Part shown: piece after piece, positions 31,708 to 43,469 of the stretch
How positions within the stretch are numbered: the first letter of the stretch is position 1
Layout of the letters: each line of letters opens with the position of its first letter
DNA from: Megalobrama amblycephala
Lineage: Eukaryota; Chordata; Actinopteri; Cypriniformes; Xenocyprididae
NCBI RefSeq assembly: GCF_018812025.1
Contig: NC_063063.1
Location: 3,688,672-3,752,671, forward strand
Reading direction: 5' to 3'
DNA: 64,000 bases
Position numbers and translations under genes: made by a program
The notes under the pieces: generated by a model
Told to the model about the DNA's origin: nothing
Databases searched by the model: none
The model's input: only the letters and a program-made list of their open reading frames with translations

Positions 31708-34293
31708 GTGAACCTGTCAAACGTGCCCAAGGAGTACCATGACCTGAAGGAAGTGTTCAGTAAGTCCCGGGCTGCTTCTCTTCCTCCGCGTCGTCCCTAT
31801 GACTGTGCTATAAATTTAGTTCCAGGGTCTTCTCCGCCCAAAGGCAAGTTATATTCACTTTCTAATCCTGAAAGGGAGGTCATGGAGAAATATATTTCTG
31901 AATCTCTGGCAGCTGGGATCATCCGCCCTTCTTCATCTCCCGCGGGGGCAGGTTTTTTTTTTTGTGGGTAAGAAGGATGGCTTTCTGCGGCCGTGCATTG
32001 ATTACAGAGGACTGAACAACATCACGGTAAAGAATACTTATCCTTTGCCGTTGATGTCTTCTGCCTTTGAGCGACTGCAGGGCGTGTCTCTGTTCACAAA
32101 ATTGGACCTGCGCAACGCTTATCATTTGGTCCGCATCAGGGAGGGGGATGTATGGAAGACGGCTTTTAACACCCCTAGAGGGCACTTTGAATACTTGGTT
32201 ATGCCGTTCGGCCTTTCCAACTCGCCCGCCGTCTTCCAAGCACTCGTCAATGACGTGTTGAGAGATATGGTCGATCAGTTCATATATGTCTACCTGGACG
32301 ACATATTGATTTTTTTCTTCTTCTCTCCAGGAACACGTGCAACACGTCAGGCGAGTGCTCCAAAGGCTGTTAGAGAATGGGCTTTTTGTCAAGGCGGAGA
32401 AGTGCTGTTCCATTTTTGGGGTACATCGTGTCGTCCGAGGGGGTGCGCATGGATCCTGACAAGGTTAAGGCTGTGGTGGATTGGCCAATTCCAGATTTCC
32501 GCAAGGCCCTGCAGAGGTTTCTGGGCTTTGCCAATTTTTACCGGCGTTTTATTCGCAACTTCAGCCAACTAGCCGCTCCTCTGACCGCCTTAACCTCCCC
32601 CGCAACGACGTTCAGGTGGTCGGCTGCAGCTGAGGCTGCATTCACCAAACTCAAAAGCCGCTTCGTTTCGGCTCCCATTCTTGTCGCCCCTGATCCTTCA
32701 CGTCAGTTTGTGGTGGAGGTTGATGCGTCAGAGGTGGGGGTAGGTGCAGTTCTATCCCAGCGCTCCGCAGCGGACGATAAGATGCATCCTTGCGCGTTTT
32801 TTTCACATCGTTTAACCGCTGCCGAACGTAATTACGACATTGGCAACAGGGAGCTGCTGGTGGTCAAATTAGCTTTGGAAGAGTGGCGTCACTGGTTGGA
32901 GGGTTCGGGGGTACCTTTCATCGTCTGGACTGATCATAAGAACCTTGAGTATATTAGATCCGTTAAACGACTTAACTCTAGGCAGGCTCGGTGGGCTCTG
33001 TTTTTCGGTCGTTTTGATTTTTCTCTATCTTACCGTCCCGGGTCCAAAAACATCAAGCCCGATGCACTTCTCGCGTTTTTTGATCGTTCCGAGCGCCCGT
33101 CCACTCCCGAGTGTATTCTTCCTGAGAGACTCATTGTCTCTTCACTCACATGGGAGGTCGAGTCGAAGGTCCGCACGGCCTTAGAAGGGGTAACGCCTCC
33201 GCCCGGGTGCCCACAGAGTCGGTTATTTGTGCCAGAGGGGTTGCGTTCAGATGTTATCCGATGGGGCCACGATTCCAATCTGGCTTGTCATCCAGGGGTT
33301 AGTCGCACCAACTTTTTGGTTAAACAACGATTTTGGTGGCCCTGCATGGCTCGCGATGTTCACAATTTTGTTTTGGCTTGCTCTGTCTGCGCTCGTGGTA
33401 AGACTTCTAATCGTCCCCCTGAGGGACTCCTTCAACCGCTGTCTGTCCCTTCGAGACCCTGGTCCCACATAGCGCTAGATTTCGTTACAGGCCTCCCTCC
33501 TTCACAGGGCAATACAGTGATTTTGACCGTAGTGGACCGGTTCTCGAAGGCGGCGCATTTCATTCCCTTGCCCAAATTACCCACTGCCAAGGAGACAGAG
33601 GTTACTGTCATTAATCACGTCTTCCGTATCCATGGCCTCCCAGTAGACGTGGTTTCTGACAGGGGATCCCAATTTACCTCCAAATTTTGGAAGGAGTTTT
33701 GTCGTTTACTGGGGGCGACGGTTAGTTTGTCATCTGGGTTCCATCCCCAGATGAACGGGCAAGCTGAGAGAGCCAACCAGGATTTGGAGAGAATGTTGCG
33801 ATGTCGGGTTGCTCAGAATCCTTCCTCCTGGAGTCAGCAGCTTCCTTGGGTGGAGTACGCGCACAATTCGTTGCCAGTGTCGGCTACGGGCCTGTCGCCT
33901 TTTCAGTGTAGTCTAGGTTACCAGCCACCTGCCTTTCCCAGTCTGGAATCCGAAGTCGCGGTCCCCTCCGCTCACGCCTTCGTCCAGAGGTGTCGTCACA
34001 CGTGGAGAAGAGCCCGAGAGACTCTTCTTCAGGTGGGGGCGCGCACCAAGGCCCAGGCCGATCGCCACCGGCTGAAGCCTCCCATATACATCGTTGGTCA
34101 AAAAGTGTGGCTTTCTTCAAAGAACATTCCGCTCCGCTCCGTGAGTAACAAATTAGCACCCAAATTCATTGGCCCGTTCACGGTCACCAAGATTCTTAGC
34201 CTGGTGACTGTCCGCCTCAAATTACCACCAGCGTACAGCAGAATTCATTCCGTCTTTCACGTTTCCAAAATTAAAACCCGTTTTTCATTCTAA
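31708..34293 (+). pseudogene. Inner Gypsy pol: RT, RNase H, integrase (two frameshifts)
   Basis: The first piece, 31708-31971, is the RT start ([15 protein letters not shown]). A frameshift in a T run near 31950 leads to 31964-32315 with motif A ([10 protein letters not shown]), MPFGL and the catalytic YLDD (about 32291). A second frameshift, in the T/C run 32308-32325, leads to the 32377-34293 frame. That frame holds the RNase H ([17 protein letters not shown]), the integrase zinc finger (HPGVSRT, CSVC), the catalytic acids (D in [10 protein letters not shown] in [10 protein letters not shown] in NGQAERANQ) and the GPFTV domain. The enzymes are recognisable but cannot be made as one protein. 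Confidence 0.93.
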
Positions 34294-34536
34294 CATTAAT
34301 CCGCCAGTCCCGGTTCCTCCCCCGCCGCGACTCGTAGATGGGGAACCTACTTATTCGGTTCGTCGTATTTTGGACGCTAGGCGAAGGAGACGCGGATTCC
34401 AGTACTTGGTGGACTGGGAAGGTTACGGTCCGGAGGAGAGGAGTTGGGTTCCTGCCAGGGACATCCTGGATCACTCTCTTATTGATGACTATCGTCAACA
34501 GGTAGGCTCTCCTGGGAGCGCCAGGAGGCGCTCGTA
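34294..34536 (+). pseudogene. Inner Gypsy chromodomain, out of frame with integrase
   Basis: After the stop at 34293 the next frame reads [19 protein letters not shown] followed by [16 protein letters not shown], a chromodomain with its aromatic residues. An extra A in the run at about 34274 explains the frame change. Such chromodomains direct integration to chromatin marks. Confidence 0.88.
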
Positions 34537-34549
34537 GGAGAGGGGGTAC

Positions 34550-35013
34550 TGTCACGGTTCATGGGTTCACTTACTCGCCCTTGTGTGGTTGTGGTGTGTG
34601 TTGCATGGTTACTGATTGTGTGGGTGTCACCCACCTGATTGATTGTGATGTGCTGCCAGCCGTGTCTTGTTCTGTGTGTGCTTTATCTTGTGCGTGTCTA
34701 CATGGCGTCTTTGTCAGTTCGTTGCAGGCTGTCCCACTGTCGTGTTTCTGTGTTTCACCTCCTGTTATCCTGGGGTTCTGGATCTCCGTCTAGTGCCCGC
34801 GTCTGGGTTGGATTATTCCTTGGCTTCTGATACCCATTGCAGCCCTGCGCCACCCGGTTCATCTGTTTCAACACACCACGGCGTCAGCTCGTCTTTGTGA
34901 CTGCAACGACTGTCCTTTTTGGAGTGAAGTTTGAAGTTATTGTACAGCGTATTCTGTCAATAAATCCTGTTTTACTTGCACTTGGATCCTCTCTCTGTGT
35001 TCATTTCCTGACA
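34550..35013 (+). repeat. Inner Gypsy 3' LTR
   Basis: 464 bp, preceded by a polypurine tract (AGGAGAGGGGGTAC). It differs from the 5' copy by a 7-bp tandem duplication (GAAGTTT) near 34926 and about nine substitutions. Confidence 0.95.
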
Positions 35014-37248
35014 CTAATGTGCGGTTGCATCTCGCTGCATACGAGTACTCCATAGGACTCGAACGCTTCATCCAACTCACCATCCGCGTGGGTTCTCGTA
35101 TGCAGTCGTGTCTCCTCGAGCACCAGGGCCAGTCACTCTCCAACATCCTCCTCCGTCGGTCCGAACCCGTCAGCTCTCCAGAACCAGCAAGTGAACCAAT
35201 GCAAGTGGATCATTCACGTCTTACTGCTGCTGAAAGACAGAGAAGGCTGACCCTGAATTTGTGTTTATACTGTGGATCTCCGGGGCATGTAATCTCCACA
35301 TGCCCAACTCGTCCTCCTCGGCCCGTGGTGAGTGCTATCATTCCCTCCATTCAAAAGATGAAACCACTCACTACTATTGTCAACCTTACTGCTGCTAATG
35401 TCTCTGTTCCAGTGGTGGCGCTCCTCGATTCAGGGTCAGCAGGAAATTTCATCTCCGGCGCCCTCTGTCGACACCTCAAACTCAAGACCTCTCCGTCTCC
35501 GATTAATTACCAGGTCCACTCCATCACGGGCAAACCCCTGAGCCGTAAGACGATCCGTCGTTGTGTGGGACCTCTTCAACTACAAGTGGGTATACTTCAT
35601 ACGGAGAACATCCATCTGCTGGTTCTGGAGGAGTCCACCGCTGACGTGGTTCTAGGGCGTCCGTGGCTTGAGCAACACAGGCCCACCATCTCCTGGCGCA
35701 CGGGCGAAGTCCTGAAGTGGGGCGACCACTGTTTCTCCAACTGCTTCCCAGTACTTCCAGTTCCAAGATCTCCACTCTCCAAGACTCTCTCCATCAATGC
35801 CACGTCCATCGAAAGTCCTGTAGAGAAGCGCTCGGTGGATATCCCACCTGACTACGCCTCCTTCAGTGACGTCTTCTGCCCGCAACGCGCCTCCAAGCTA
35901 CCTCCACACCGGCCATGGGACTGTGTCATCGATCTGTTACCGGGTGAGCCAGTGCCCAGGGGACGCATCTACCCCCTGTCATTACCGGAGGAGAAGGCCA
36001 TGGAGGAATACATCAAAGAGGCACTTAACCAAGGATACATCCGCCCGTCTACTTCCCCTGCTGCTTCAAGTTTTTTCTTTGTGGCAAAAAAGGACGGAGG
36101 CTTGCGGCCTTGCATCGACTACCGTGCACTCAACAAGATAACCATCAAGTTCCGGTATCCACTTCCCCTCATCCCAGCGGCCCTGGAACATCTCCGTGGT
36201 GCCACTGTGTTCACCAAGCTGGACCTCCGCAGCGCGTATAACCTCATCCGGATATGCGAGGGGGACGAGTGGAAAACCGCCTTCGTCACGCCCACCGGCC
36301 ATTATGAATACCTTGTCATGCCGTATGGTCTGGTCAACGCCCCCTCCGTATTCCAGGATTTCATCCACGAGGTGTTCCGGGAGTTTCTCCACAAGTTCGT
36401 GCTGGTGTATATTGACGACATCCTCATTTACTCCCGGAGCTTGGCCGAACATCGCCACCACGTTGTGGAGGTCCTCCAACGCTTACGGCAATACCATCTG
36501 TTCCTCAAAGCAGAGAAGTGCTCCTTCCACCAGCCCTCTGTCCACTTCCTGGGGTACGTGATTGATCACAGTGGCATCCGGATGGACGAGGGGAAGGTCT
36601 CCGCTATCCAAACCTGGCCAACTCCAACCACCATGAAAGAACTCCAACGCTTCCTCAGATTCTCCAATTTCTACCGCCGTTTCATCAAAAATTACAGTAC
36701 CATCGTCAGCCCACTCACCAACCTGTTACGTCAGCAGCCCAAGTCTCTGTCCTGGTCCCAACCTGCCACCAACGCGTTTGAGACCCTCAAGAAAGCCTTC
36801 ACCACCGCTCCCCTCCTCGTCCACCCTAACCCGGACTTACCTTTTGTCGTGGAGGTGGACGCCTCCACCACCGGAGTGGGAGCGGTCCTATCACAGCAGC
36901 AGGGGACACCAAGTAGACTCCATCCATGTGCCTTATTCTCCCGCAAGCTCAACCCGGCGGAGGTCAACTACGACATCGGTGACCGTGAGCTCCTGGCAGT
37001 CAAGCTTGCCCTGGAAGAATGGAGACATTGGTTGGAGGGGGCTAACCATCCCTTCCAAGTTCTCACTGATCATAAAAACCTAGAGTATCTGAAGGCTGCT
37101 AAAAGACTCAACCCTCGCCAAGCTCGATGGGCCATGTTCTTTTCACGGTTCAACTTCTCCATATCCTATCGTCCAGGTTCCAAGAATGCAAAAGCTGATG
37201 CTCTGTCTCGTCTCCATGCTCCAGAGGAGAAAAATGAAACTCCAGAAA
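35014..37248 (+). pseudogene. Outer Gypsy gag end, protease, RT and RNase H
   Basis: A single open frame from 35019 to the LINE. It contains the end of gag, a CCHC zinc knuckle ([14 protein letters not shown], about 35263), a protease with its catalytic triplet ([10 protein letters not shown], about 35425), and an RT with [15 protein letters not shown] and the catalytic YIDD (about 36409). RNase H ([18 protein letters not shown], about 36847) and a connection region to [11 protein letters not shown] follow. The frame is intact over 740 codons, so this part decayed little before the LINE split it from its integrase. Confidence 0.93.
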
Positions 37249-37512
37249 TCTTTATTTATTTATTTCACACACTTCATCATTTTAAAGACACAATTAACAA
37301 TAATTAAGAAAAGTTAATGTGTGTAAAAAGGGGGAAACCCCAAAGAAGCTATTGAAAGCTTTTAAAAGGGGGCCCAATACCCAATCACACCATACAACAT
37401 ATAACATACAAGAACAAAAGCTCAATCCATAAACACAAATAAATATAAATACATCAAGACAAGACTACAGCAAACAGACGATCCCAGCACAAATATAACA
37501 CTTTCAAAATGA

Positions 37513-37971
37513 TCAAGAAGTATATGTTGAAAGCAGTTTTTCCTTCAGATTTTTCTTGAAAACGGAGACAGAATGCAACAATTTAAGGTTTTCCTCAAGC
37601 TTGTTCCAAATCTGTGGACCTCTACAGACTACACTCAGGCTCGTACATTTCAATCGTCTTATTTTACCAGTAATTAAAAGTTTTCCCCTTGTGTGATATG
37701 TATGCTGGGGTCGGCTAATTGGGACAAGTTCACACAACCTGTAATTTAACTTATGAACATCCTGGAATATCATACAGGCATTATGAAAAGTATTATATTC
37801 AGTAAGTCTTAATAGACCAAGGCGATGAAACAATGGACGCAAAGGGGTATTTGGCTCAGACCACGTTAATACCCGTATAATTTTTTTCTGTAAAGACTGT
37901 ATTTTTTTCAGGTAGCTAGTAAAAGTGTTACACCATATGACATTACAATAATTTATATGGGATTCAAACAA
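37513..37971 (-). pseudogene. LINE C-terminal domain, separated by a frame lesion
   Basis: 152 codons, including IQSLQKKIIRVLTWS and GPQIWNKLEENLK, the usual end of such LINE proteins. It belongs to the protein at 38028-39725. Confidence 0.85.
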
Positions 37972-38027
37972 GGTTTTATATAAGATGACAAGTGCTGACT
38001 TTGGGAAAAAATTTCTTATTTTGAAAA

Positions 38028-39725
38028 TTAATTAAATAATAAAATAATAAAAACAACGTATTTTGATAATTTTTTTATTAACTGCTCAATATGACATTTA
38101 AATTGTAGACATTCATCAATAAAGATTCCAAGAAATTTAGTGGTGTTTACTCTTTCAATAATTTGTTCATTTATTTTAAGACAAAAATGCTTATTTGCCA
38201 ATTGATTTTGTTTGGAATGAAATACGATGTAGTTTGTCTTGTTTATATTAAGAGATAATTTATTGCACCGAAACCAGATAGCAACATTTCTTAGCTCTCT
38301 ATTTATTATTTCTTCCATGTCATTTGGACTCTTATGTGACATAAATAAGTTTGTATCATCAGCAAATAAAACCTTGTGTAAAGCCATTGTGGAATTTTCA
38401 AAATCATTTATATATATTAAAAAAAGAAGAGGGCCCAAAATGGATCCCTGAGGGACTCCACATTTAATGGGTTTACTTACTGAAATTTGTTCATTGATAC
38501 TTACATACTGCTGTCTACCAAACAAATAACTTCTGAACCAGCTAAGGGCTAATCCTCTAACTCCATAATGGTGTAATTTATTCAATAGGATGTCAAAATC
38601 AATAGTATCAAACGCCTTAGATAAATCTAAAAAAATACCAATACCGCTATCGCCTTTATCAATGGCATCATTGATCTTTTCGATCAGATCAAGTACCGCC
38701 ATGCATGTGGTTCTTTTTTTCCTAAAACCATATTGAGAAGAAGCAATAATATTTAATTTATCAAGATTAAGCCTATTGTACACTACTCTCTCTAAAACTT
38801 TAGAAATTGTGGGCAAGATTGATATCGGACGATAATTGCACATATCATTTTTATCCCCAGATTTGAACACTGGTATTATTCTGGCAATTTTTGTCCTTTT
38901 TGGTACAATTCCAACAAGCAGAGAGAGATTAATACAATAAGTCAATGGCTCCATGATATTGAATGCTATGGCTTTCAGAATTTTACCACAAATTTCATCC
39001 TCCCCAGCAGTGTACGAACTTCGTAAATTTGTAATTATTTTATAGACTTCATCACAATTAGTTGGTTTCATAAAAAAAGAATGTACATAAGAGCCCCGTA
39101 AATAATGGTCGAAAGTGATACCCTGAGGTTGAACTATTTTGTTAGAGAGTTTTTCCCCAATTGAGTTAAAGTAATTATTAAAATTATTTGCTAAATTAAT
39201 ATCACGCGTATATTTATTATCCAAATTTGAGGGTAAGCCCACAGCATTAGGAAACACAGCGTTGTTTTTGCTTTTGTTAAGGACTTCATTTAGCACTTTC
39301 CCGGACTTCTTAGAGTCACCCTGTGATGCTTTTATGAGATATGTATAGTGGTTATTTTTACTTTTCCTTATTATATTAGTAAGTTTATTCCTGTAACTAG
39401 TATATATATCCTTGTTCATATCACTTGGGCATTTTAAGAAACGTTTATAAAGCTTATTTTTATGGGTGATAGATTTTAAAATACCCTTTGTGAGCCAGGG
39501 GTTGAGACCAGTTGCACGGTGTCTGCCGTTCTTTTCAGGGATAGTACAACAAATAGAATTTGTAATTTCGTTTATCAAGTTGTCATAAGCAGTATCAGGA
39601 TTGTTGCAGTCATAGACTGCTTTCCATGTTTTAGCCTGTAAATTTTCACCCAGTAGTTTCAGGGTTCTCTCATTTAGTACTTTAATTTTTGTTTTTTCGC
39701 CGTGGTAATTCATTCTTATTTGCAA
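38028..39725 (-). pseudogene. LINE reverse transcriptase, 5'-truncated
   Basis: 565-codon frame on the minus strand. It has a linker rich in Lys/Asn, then RT motifs: [43 protein letters not shown] and the catalytic FADD (in LFADDTNLF, near 38,358). The frame ends at 38028. The C-terminal domain continues in another frame at 37971-37513 (FESHINYCNVIWCNTF), so one lesion lies at about 38,030. Confidence 0.9.
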
Positions 39726-39752
39726 GATCTAGAAACAATACAATCGGACCAT

Positions 39753-39812
39753 CCTGCCTGAAACCATCCTGCCTGAAACCATCCTGCCTGAAACCATCCT
39801 GCCTGAATCAAT
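39753..39812 (+). repeat. 15-bp tandem repeat, 4 copies, in outer Gypsy pol
   Basis: Unit ACCATCCTGCCTGAA repeated four times in frame, giving a five-residue repeat (SCLKP) between RNase H and integrase. It is a microsatellite-like expansion in the linker just right of the LINE. Confidence 0.9.
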
Positions 39813-41280
39813 CTTCGTGAGCCCTATCCAGTGGTCGGAAGAGACCTTACCCTCCTCCAATGCCTCCTCACGCACTCCGCCGGGTTGCCCCCAAGGCTTG
39901 CAATACATCACACGGGCACGTCGCACTCCACTCCTGCACACCGTTCACTCTTCACTTGGCACTGGCCACCCGGGGGTCAATGAGACCCTCTCGTTGCTCA
40001 AACAACGCTTCTGGTAGCCCAACATGGCCAACGACGTCAGAAGGTACGTGCAGGGCTGCAGGGAGTGTGCCATCTCCAAGAGCCCACGCCATCTTCCCAC
40101 CGGCAAGCTCAATCCTCTGCCCGTTCCTGAGAGACCCTGGTCACACCTGGGAGTGGACTTTGTCACCGATCTCCCCGAGTCTGATGGTCACACTTGCATC
40201 CTGGTAGTTGTAGACCGCTTCTCCAAAGCCTGCCGTTTGATTCCCCTGGAAGGTCTACCTACCGCCATGACTACTGCAGAACTGATGTTCAACCATGTCT
40301 TTCGTCATTATGGAATCCCCAAAGACATAGTCTCTGACAGAGGGCCCCAATTTATCTCCCGTGTCTGGAAGGCGTTCTTCTCCATCCTGGGTGTGACCGT
40401 CAGCCTGTCGTCCGGATACCATCCTCAGTCGAACGGGCAGACGGAACGAAAGATCCAGGAGATAGGCCGCTTCCTGCGTACCTTCTGTCACGGCCACCAG
40501 AACTCCTGGAACCAGTACCTGGGTTGGGCCGAGTACGCACAAAACTCCCTCCGACAAGCCACAACTGGACTAACACCATTTCAGTGCGTACTCGGTTACC
40601 AACCCCACTGTTCCCCTGGGACGGGGAACCCTCCAACGTTCCGGCAGTCGACTACTGGTTCCGGAGAGCGAGAGGGTTTGGGACTCAGCACACCACCAAC
40701 TGCAGAGAGCCCTGCGCAGACGCAAGATGGCAGCCGACCTTCGGCGCTCCGACGCCCCTACCTACCAACCGGGGCAGAAGGTCTGGCTGTCCACCAGAGA
40801 CATCAGGATGCGTCTGCCCTGCAAGAAGCTGAGTCCCCGCTTCATTGGCCCGTTCACCATCCTTCGACAGATCAACCCAGTCACGTACCGCCTCCAACTC
40901 CCTGCACAGTACAAAAGAATTCATCCCACGTTCCATGTCTCGCTATTAAAGCCTCACCACCCTTCTGTTCTTCCTTCCACAGAACCTGACGTGGCAGCCG
41001 TCGAGCCCCCCCTTCCACTCATCCTGGATGATGGTACTGCCTACGTGGTTCGTGAGATTCTGGATTCCCGGCGCCGTGGTGGTCTACTGGAGTACCTGGT
41101 AGATTGGGAAGGCTATGGCCCCGAGGAACGCTCATGGGTCCCCAAGAATGATATCCTTGATCCTAATCTGTTACAGACTTTCCACACCAACCACCCGGAC
41201 AGACCTGCCCCACGCCCTAGAGGACGACCACCACGACGTCGGGGTCCTCGGCCCTCAGGAGCGGGCCGTGGGAGGGGGGG
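39812..41280 (+). pseudogene. Outer Gypsy integrase and chromodomain
   Basis: Zinc-finger part GHPGVNETLSLLKQRFW, then TAG at 40015-40017 where Trp is expected. The catalytic core from 40024 has D in [10 protein letters not shown] in IVSDRGPQF and E in NGQTERKIQ. Two frameshifts between about 40,600 and 40,690 lead into the 40727-41347 frame with [18 protein letters not shown] and a chromodomain ([19 protein letters not shown], then [16 protein letters not shown], about 41047-41153). A basic [14 protein letters not shown] tail follows. Confidence 0.92.
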
Positions 41281-41283
41281 TAC

Positions 41284-41733
41284 TGTCACAGACACGTCAG
41301 GTTCCACCTCACTCCCTTACCCACGCACTCAATCACCAGCTTACTAATCACCGCCACCTGAAGATCATCAACACCATCATCACCGCCTGCATTTAAACCC
41401 CACACTCACACACACTCACTGCCCGGTCTCGTTTGCACTACAACTCAATGTATGCTTACCTCAAGGACTCCAAACGCTATACTTACCTGCTTCCATCGTC
41501 TCCATCGTCTCCTTCGTCTCCAGTACTCCTCGTGTTCCTACCTGCCTGTGTGTGTGAGTGTCTCTTCCACCTGTCTCCATCTTCACCTGCAATACAACAA
41601 AAGGACAGAATTACCTTCTCATTCACATCCAAGAACTGCCTTCTCATCATTCTCTTACCTGTTGCTCTGCTGATCACTTCAATAAACATCCATTACTGCT
41701 TTTACATCTGCCTCCGGTGTCTCTATCATAACA
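41284..41733 (+). repeat. Outer Gypsy 3' LTR
   Basis: 450 bp, TGTCACAGAC...CATAACA, preceded by a G-rich polypurine tract (GGGAGGGGGGGTAC). AATAAA is at about 41682. Confidence 0.92.
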
Positions 41734-43468
41734 GCATCAGCTTCAGTTTCGATTTGTAATTTATTTGCATATTATACTCATGGCAGTCATTTTATAAATT
41801 GCTTTGAATTTAAATCCACAACCAGGATACACCACATAGAAAATACAGTAGTCTACATTTGAAGTGCATCAAAATCTTTTCACAACTTTGATAAACTTTT
41901 TTGATCCACTTCAAATGTTGCCTATATCTCTTCTCAAATACTTCCTCATCTTATAATGACTATTCAAAGAGTCTCTAAACTGCAATATAGGTGATTTATT
42001 GTTTGATTTAATAAATTTGATTTACTTTACATTTTGTGCATTTAATAAATTCTCAATTTTATTTTGAGCATGTAGCCTCTTAAGCTTCATCCTTCTTGAA
42101 TATGTAATCATTTTGTCTTTTTCAAATTGTTGTTCCTCTTTAGTAAGATGTTTCCACCCCTTTTTACATAATTAAACCACCTCTAGATCTCATCTTCACA
42201 TTCATTTATTGACTTGGCTGTCTCACCTCATGCATCCACAATATCTACATTTGACAAGTTATAATGGACTACAACTTCTGTATCAGATTATGCATCTTTT
42301 GTGGTAAGATATTTATTTATTTTCTTCTCTATGTTTTATTATTTATTAGTAATTTTTTAACACACGGTCACTACCTCAATAGCTGTCTATTTCCTCTCCT
42401 CTGTAAGCCTTCTTGTGTTGCAAGTCTTAAACCTTTTTTTGTTAAATTTTTGTACGATTGAAAGCAACGAGTGGCAATAAGATTTTAACAAGTTTCTTGA
42501 TCTCACCAGTTAAAATTGGCTTTATATTCTCATTAGTCTTTTTTTTAAATTTTTTTTATTTTAAGCGGTGTGAAATGCATTGCTGTAATCATGTTGTACA
42601 CAAATAGATGAATGAGTGATTTAAAAATAAAACAGTGTATCATTGTAGGAATTAAGTTTAAAATTCTTATAGTTTTAGTTTTACTGTAGATTGTTGATTC
42701 ATTGTTGATCATAAGACATTAAACACAATGAATTTTAGACAGAGCCATAAGTTCAAAACCAAAAGTAATGGCAAATATATATATAAAAAAAATAGGCCTA
42801 CATACATGCATGCACATTTTTAAAGTACACATGAAATCAAAATTGACCTTATTTATTTTGTTAGCTCAAATGGACCCACTTTATATTAAGTGGCCTTAAC
42901 TACTATGTACTTACATTTAAATTAATCATTTGATACAATGCACTTATTGTGTACATACATGTTTTTACATTGTACTTACATCTTAAAAACACCTGCATGT
43001 AATTACATCTGTAATTAATTTCTGTAATTACATTTATAATTACACTGTTGACCCATCCCTTAACCCTTACCCCTACCCTTAAACCTACCCATACCACCAA
43101 AGCTTTCCCTAACCTTACCCATATTCCACCTCAATACGTCTCAACACTGGAGAAAAGTCGTTTGCAACTTCCGGTTCATGAGGACTTTAACACAGCTTTA
43201 ATCGCCTTTTTGGTTATTGGTTATTATATATCATGATTTAATAGACAGAACTACGACGCTGCATGCTCGTATTTTCTTTTGCACGGTCTGCAGCGCACCA
43301 GTTGAGAAACATTTTACAAATTGAGAACCGCCATGTTAGATTGCATCAAACGCTCTCCGAATTCTGATTGGTCGAGAGGACATATCGCATTTAGGCTAAA
43401 AACAGGTTCGGCGCTTATAGCGGTTTGGAAAGAAACTGCATCTTGCAGTACATTTTAAACAAGGAAAT
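41734..43468. other. AT-rich spacer with an unclassified dispersed repeat
   Basis: No gene supported. The part 42880-43140 looks like a fish MITE: ACTTTATATTAAGTGGCC, a run of TACATTT-type strings, then pyrimidine-rich telomere-like text (TTAACCCTTACCCCTACCC). The rest is unique. Confidence 0.45.
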
Positions 43469-43469
43469 A

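Larger units (their letters stand above)
30542..35013 (+). mobile_element. Inner Ty3/Gypsy chromodomain retrotransposon, inserted in the outer gag
   Basis: LTRs at 30542-30998 (457 bp) and 34550-35013 (464 bp), with TGTCAC...CTGACA ends. The target duplication CTAAT is at 30537-30541 and 35014-35018. The LTRs differ by about nine substitutions and a 7-bp duplication in the 3' copy, roughly 2% divergence, so it is older than the BEL element. An internal deletion and three frameshifts inactivate it. Confidence 0.95.
37249..39730 (-). mobile_element. LINE on the minus strand, inserted between RNase H and integrase of the outer Gypsy
   Basis: Its A-rich 3' end (AATAAATAAATAAAG on the minus strand) is at the left. 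The flanking AGAAA strings (37244-37248 and 39731-39735) fit a short target duplication. It is 5'-truncated with no endonuclease. The RT clade was not settled (CR1/Jockey-like group). Confidence 0.85.
29888..41733 (+). mobile_element. Outer Ty3/Gypsy chromodomain retrotransposon, 5'-truncated and doubly interrupted
   Basis: Parts in order: 124-bp remnant of the 5' LTR, gag, inserted second Gypsy (30542-35013), rest of gag-pol, inserted LINE (37249-39730), integrase and chromodomain, full 3' LTR (41284-41733). The LTR remnant differs from the matching part of the 3' LTR by about one base, so the element was young when first interrupted. The left edge is a truncation, so no target duplication can be read. 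Several frameshifts and a stop at 40015 make it inactive. Confidence 0.9.

Noticed and set aside
36066..36479. 137-codon minus-strand frame opposite Gypsy RT
   Set aside because: Antisense of the conserved RT region; a common artefact.
43040..43130. Telomere-like run of TAACCC-type strings
   Set aside because: The units are irregular and belong to a dispersed repeat; not a telomere.
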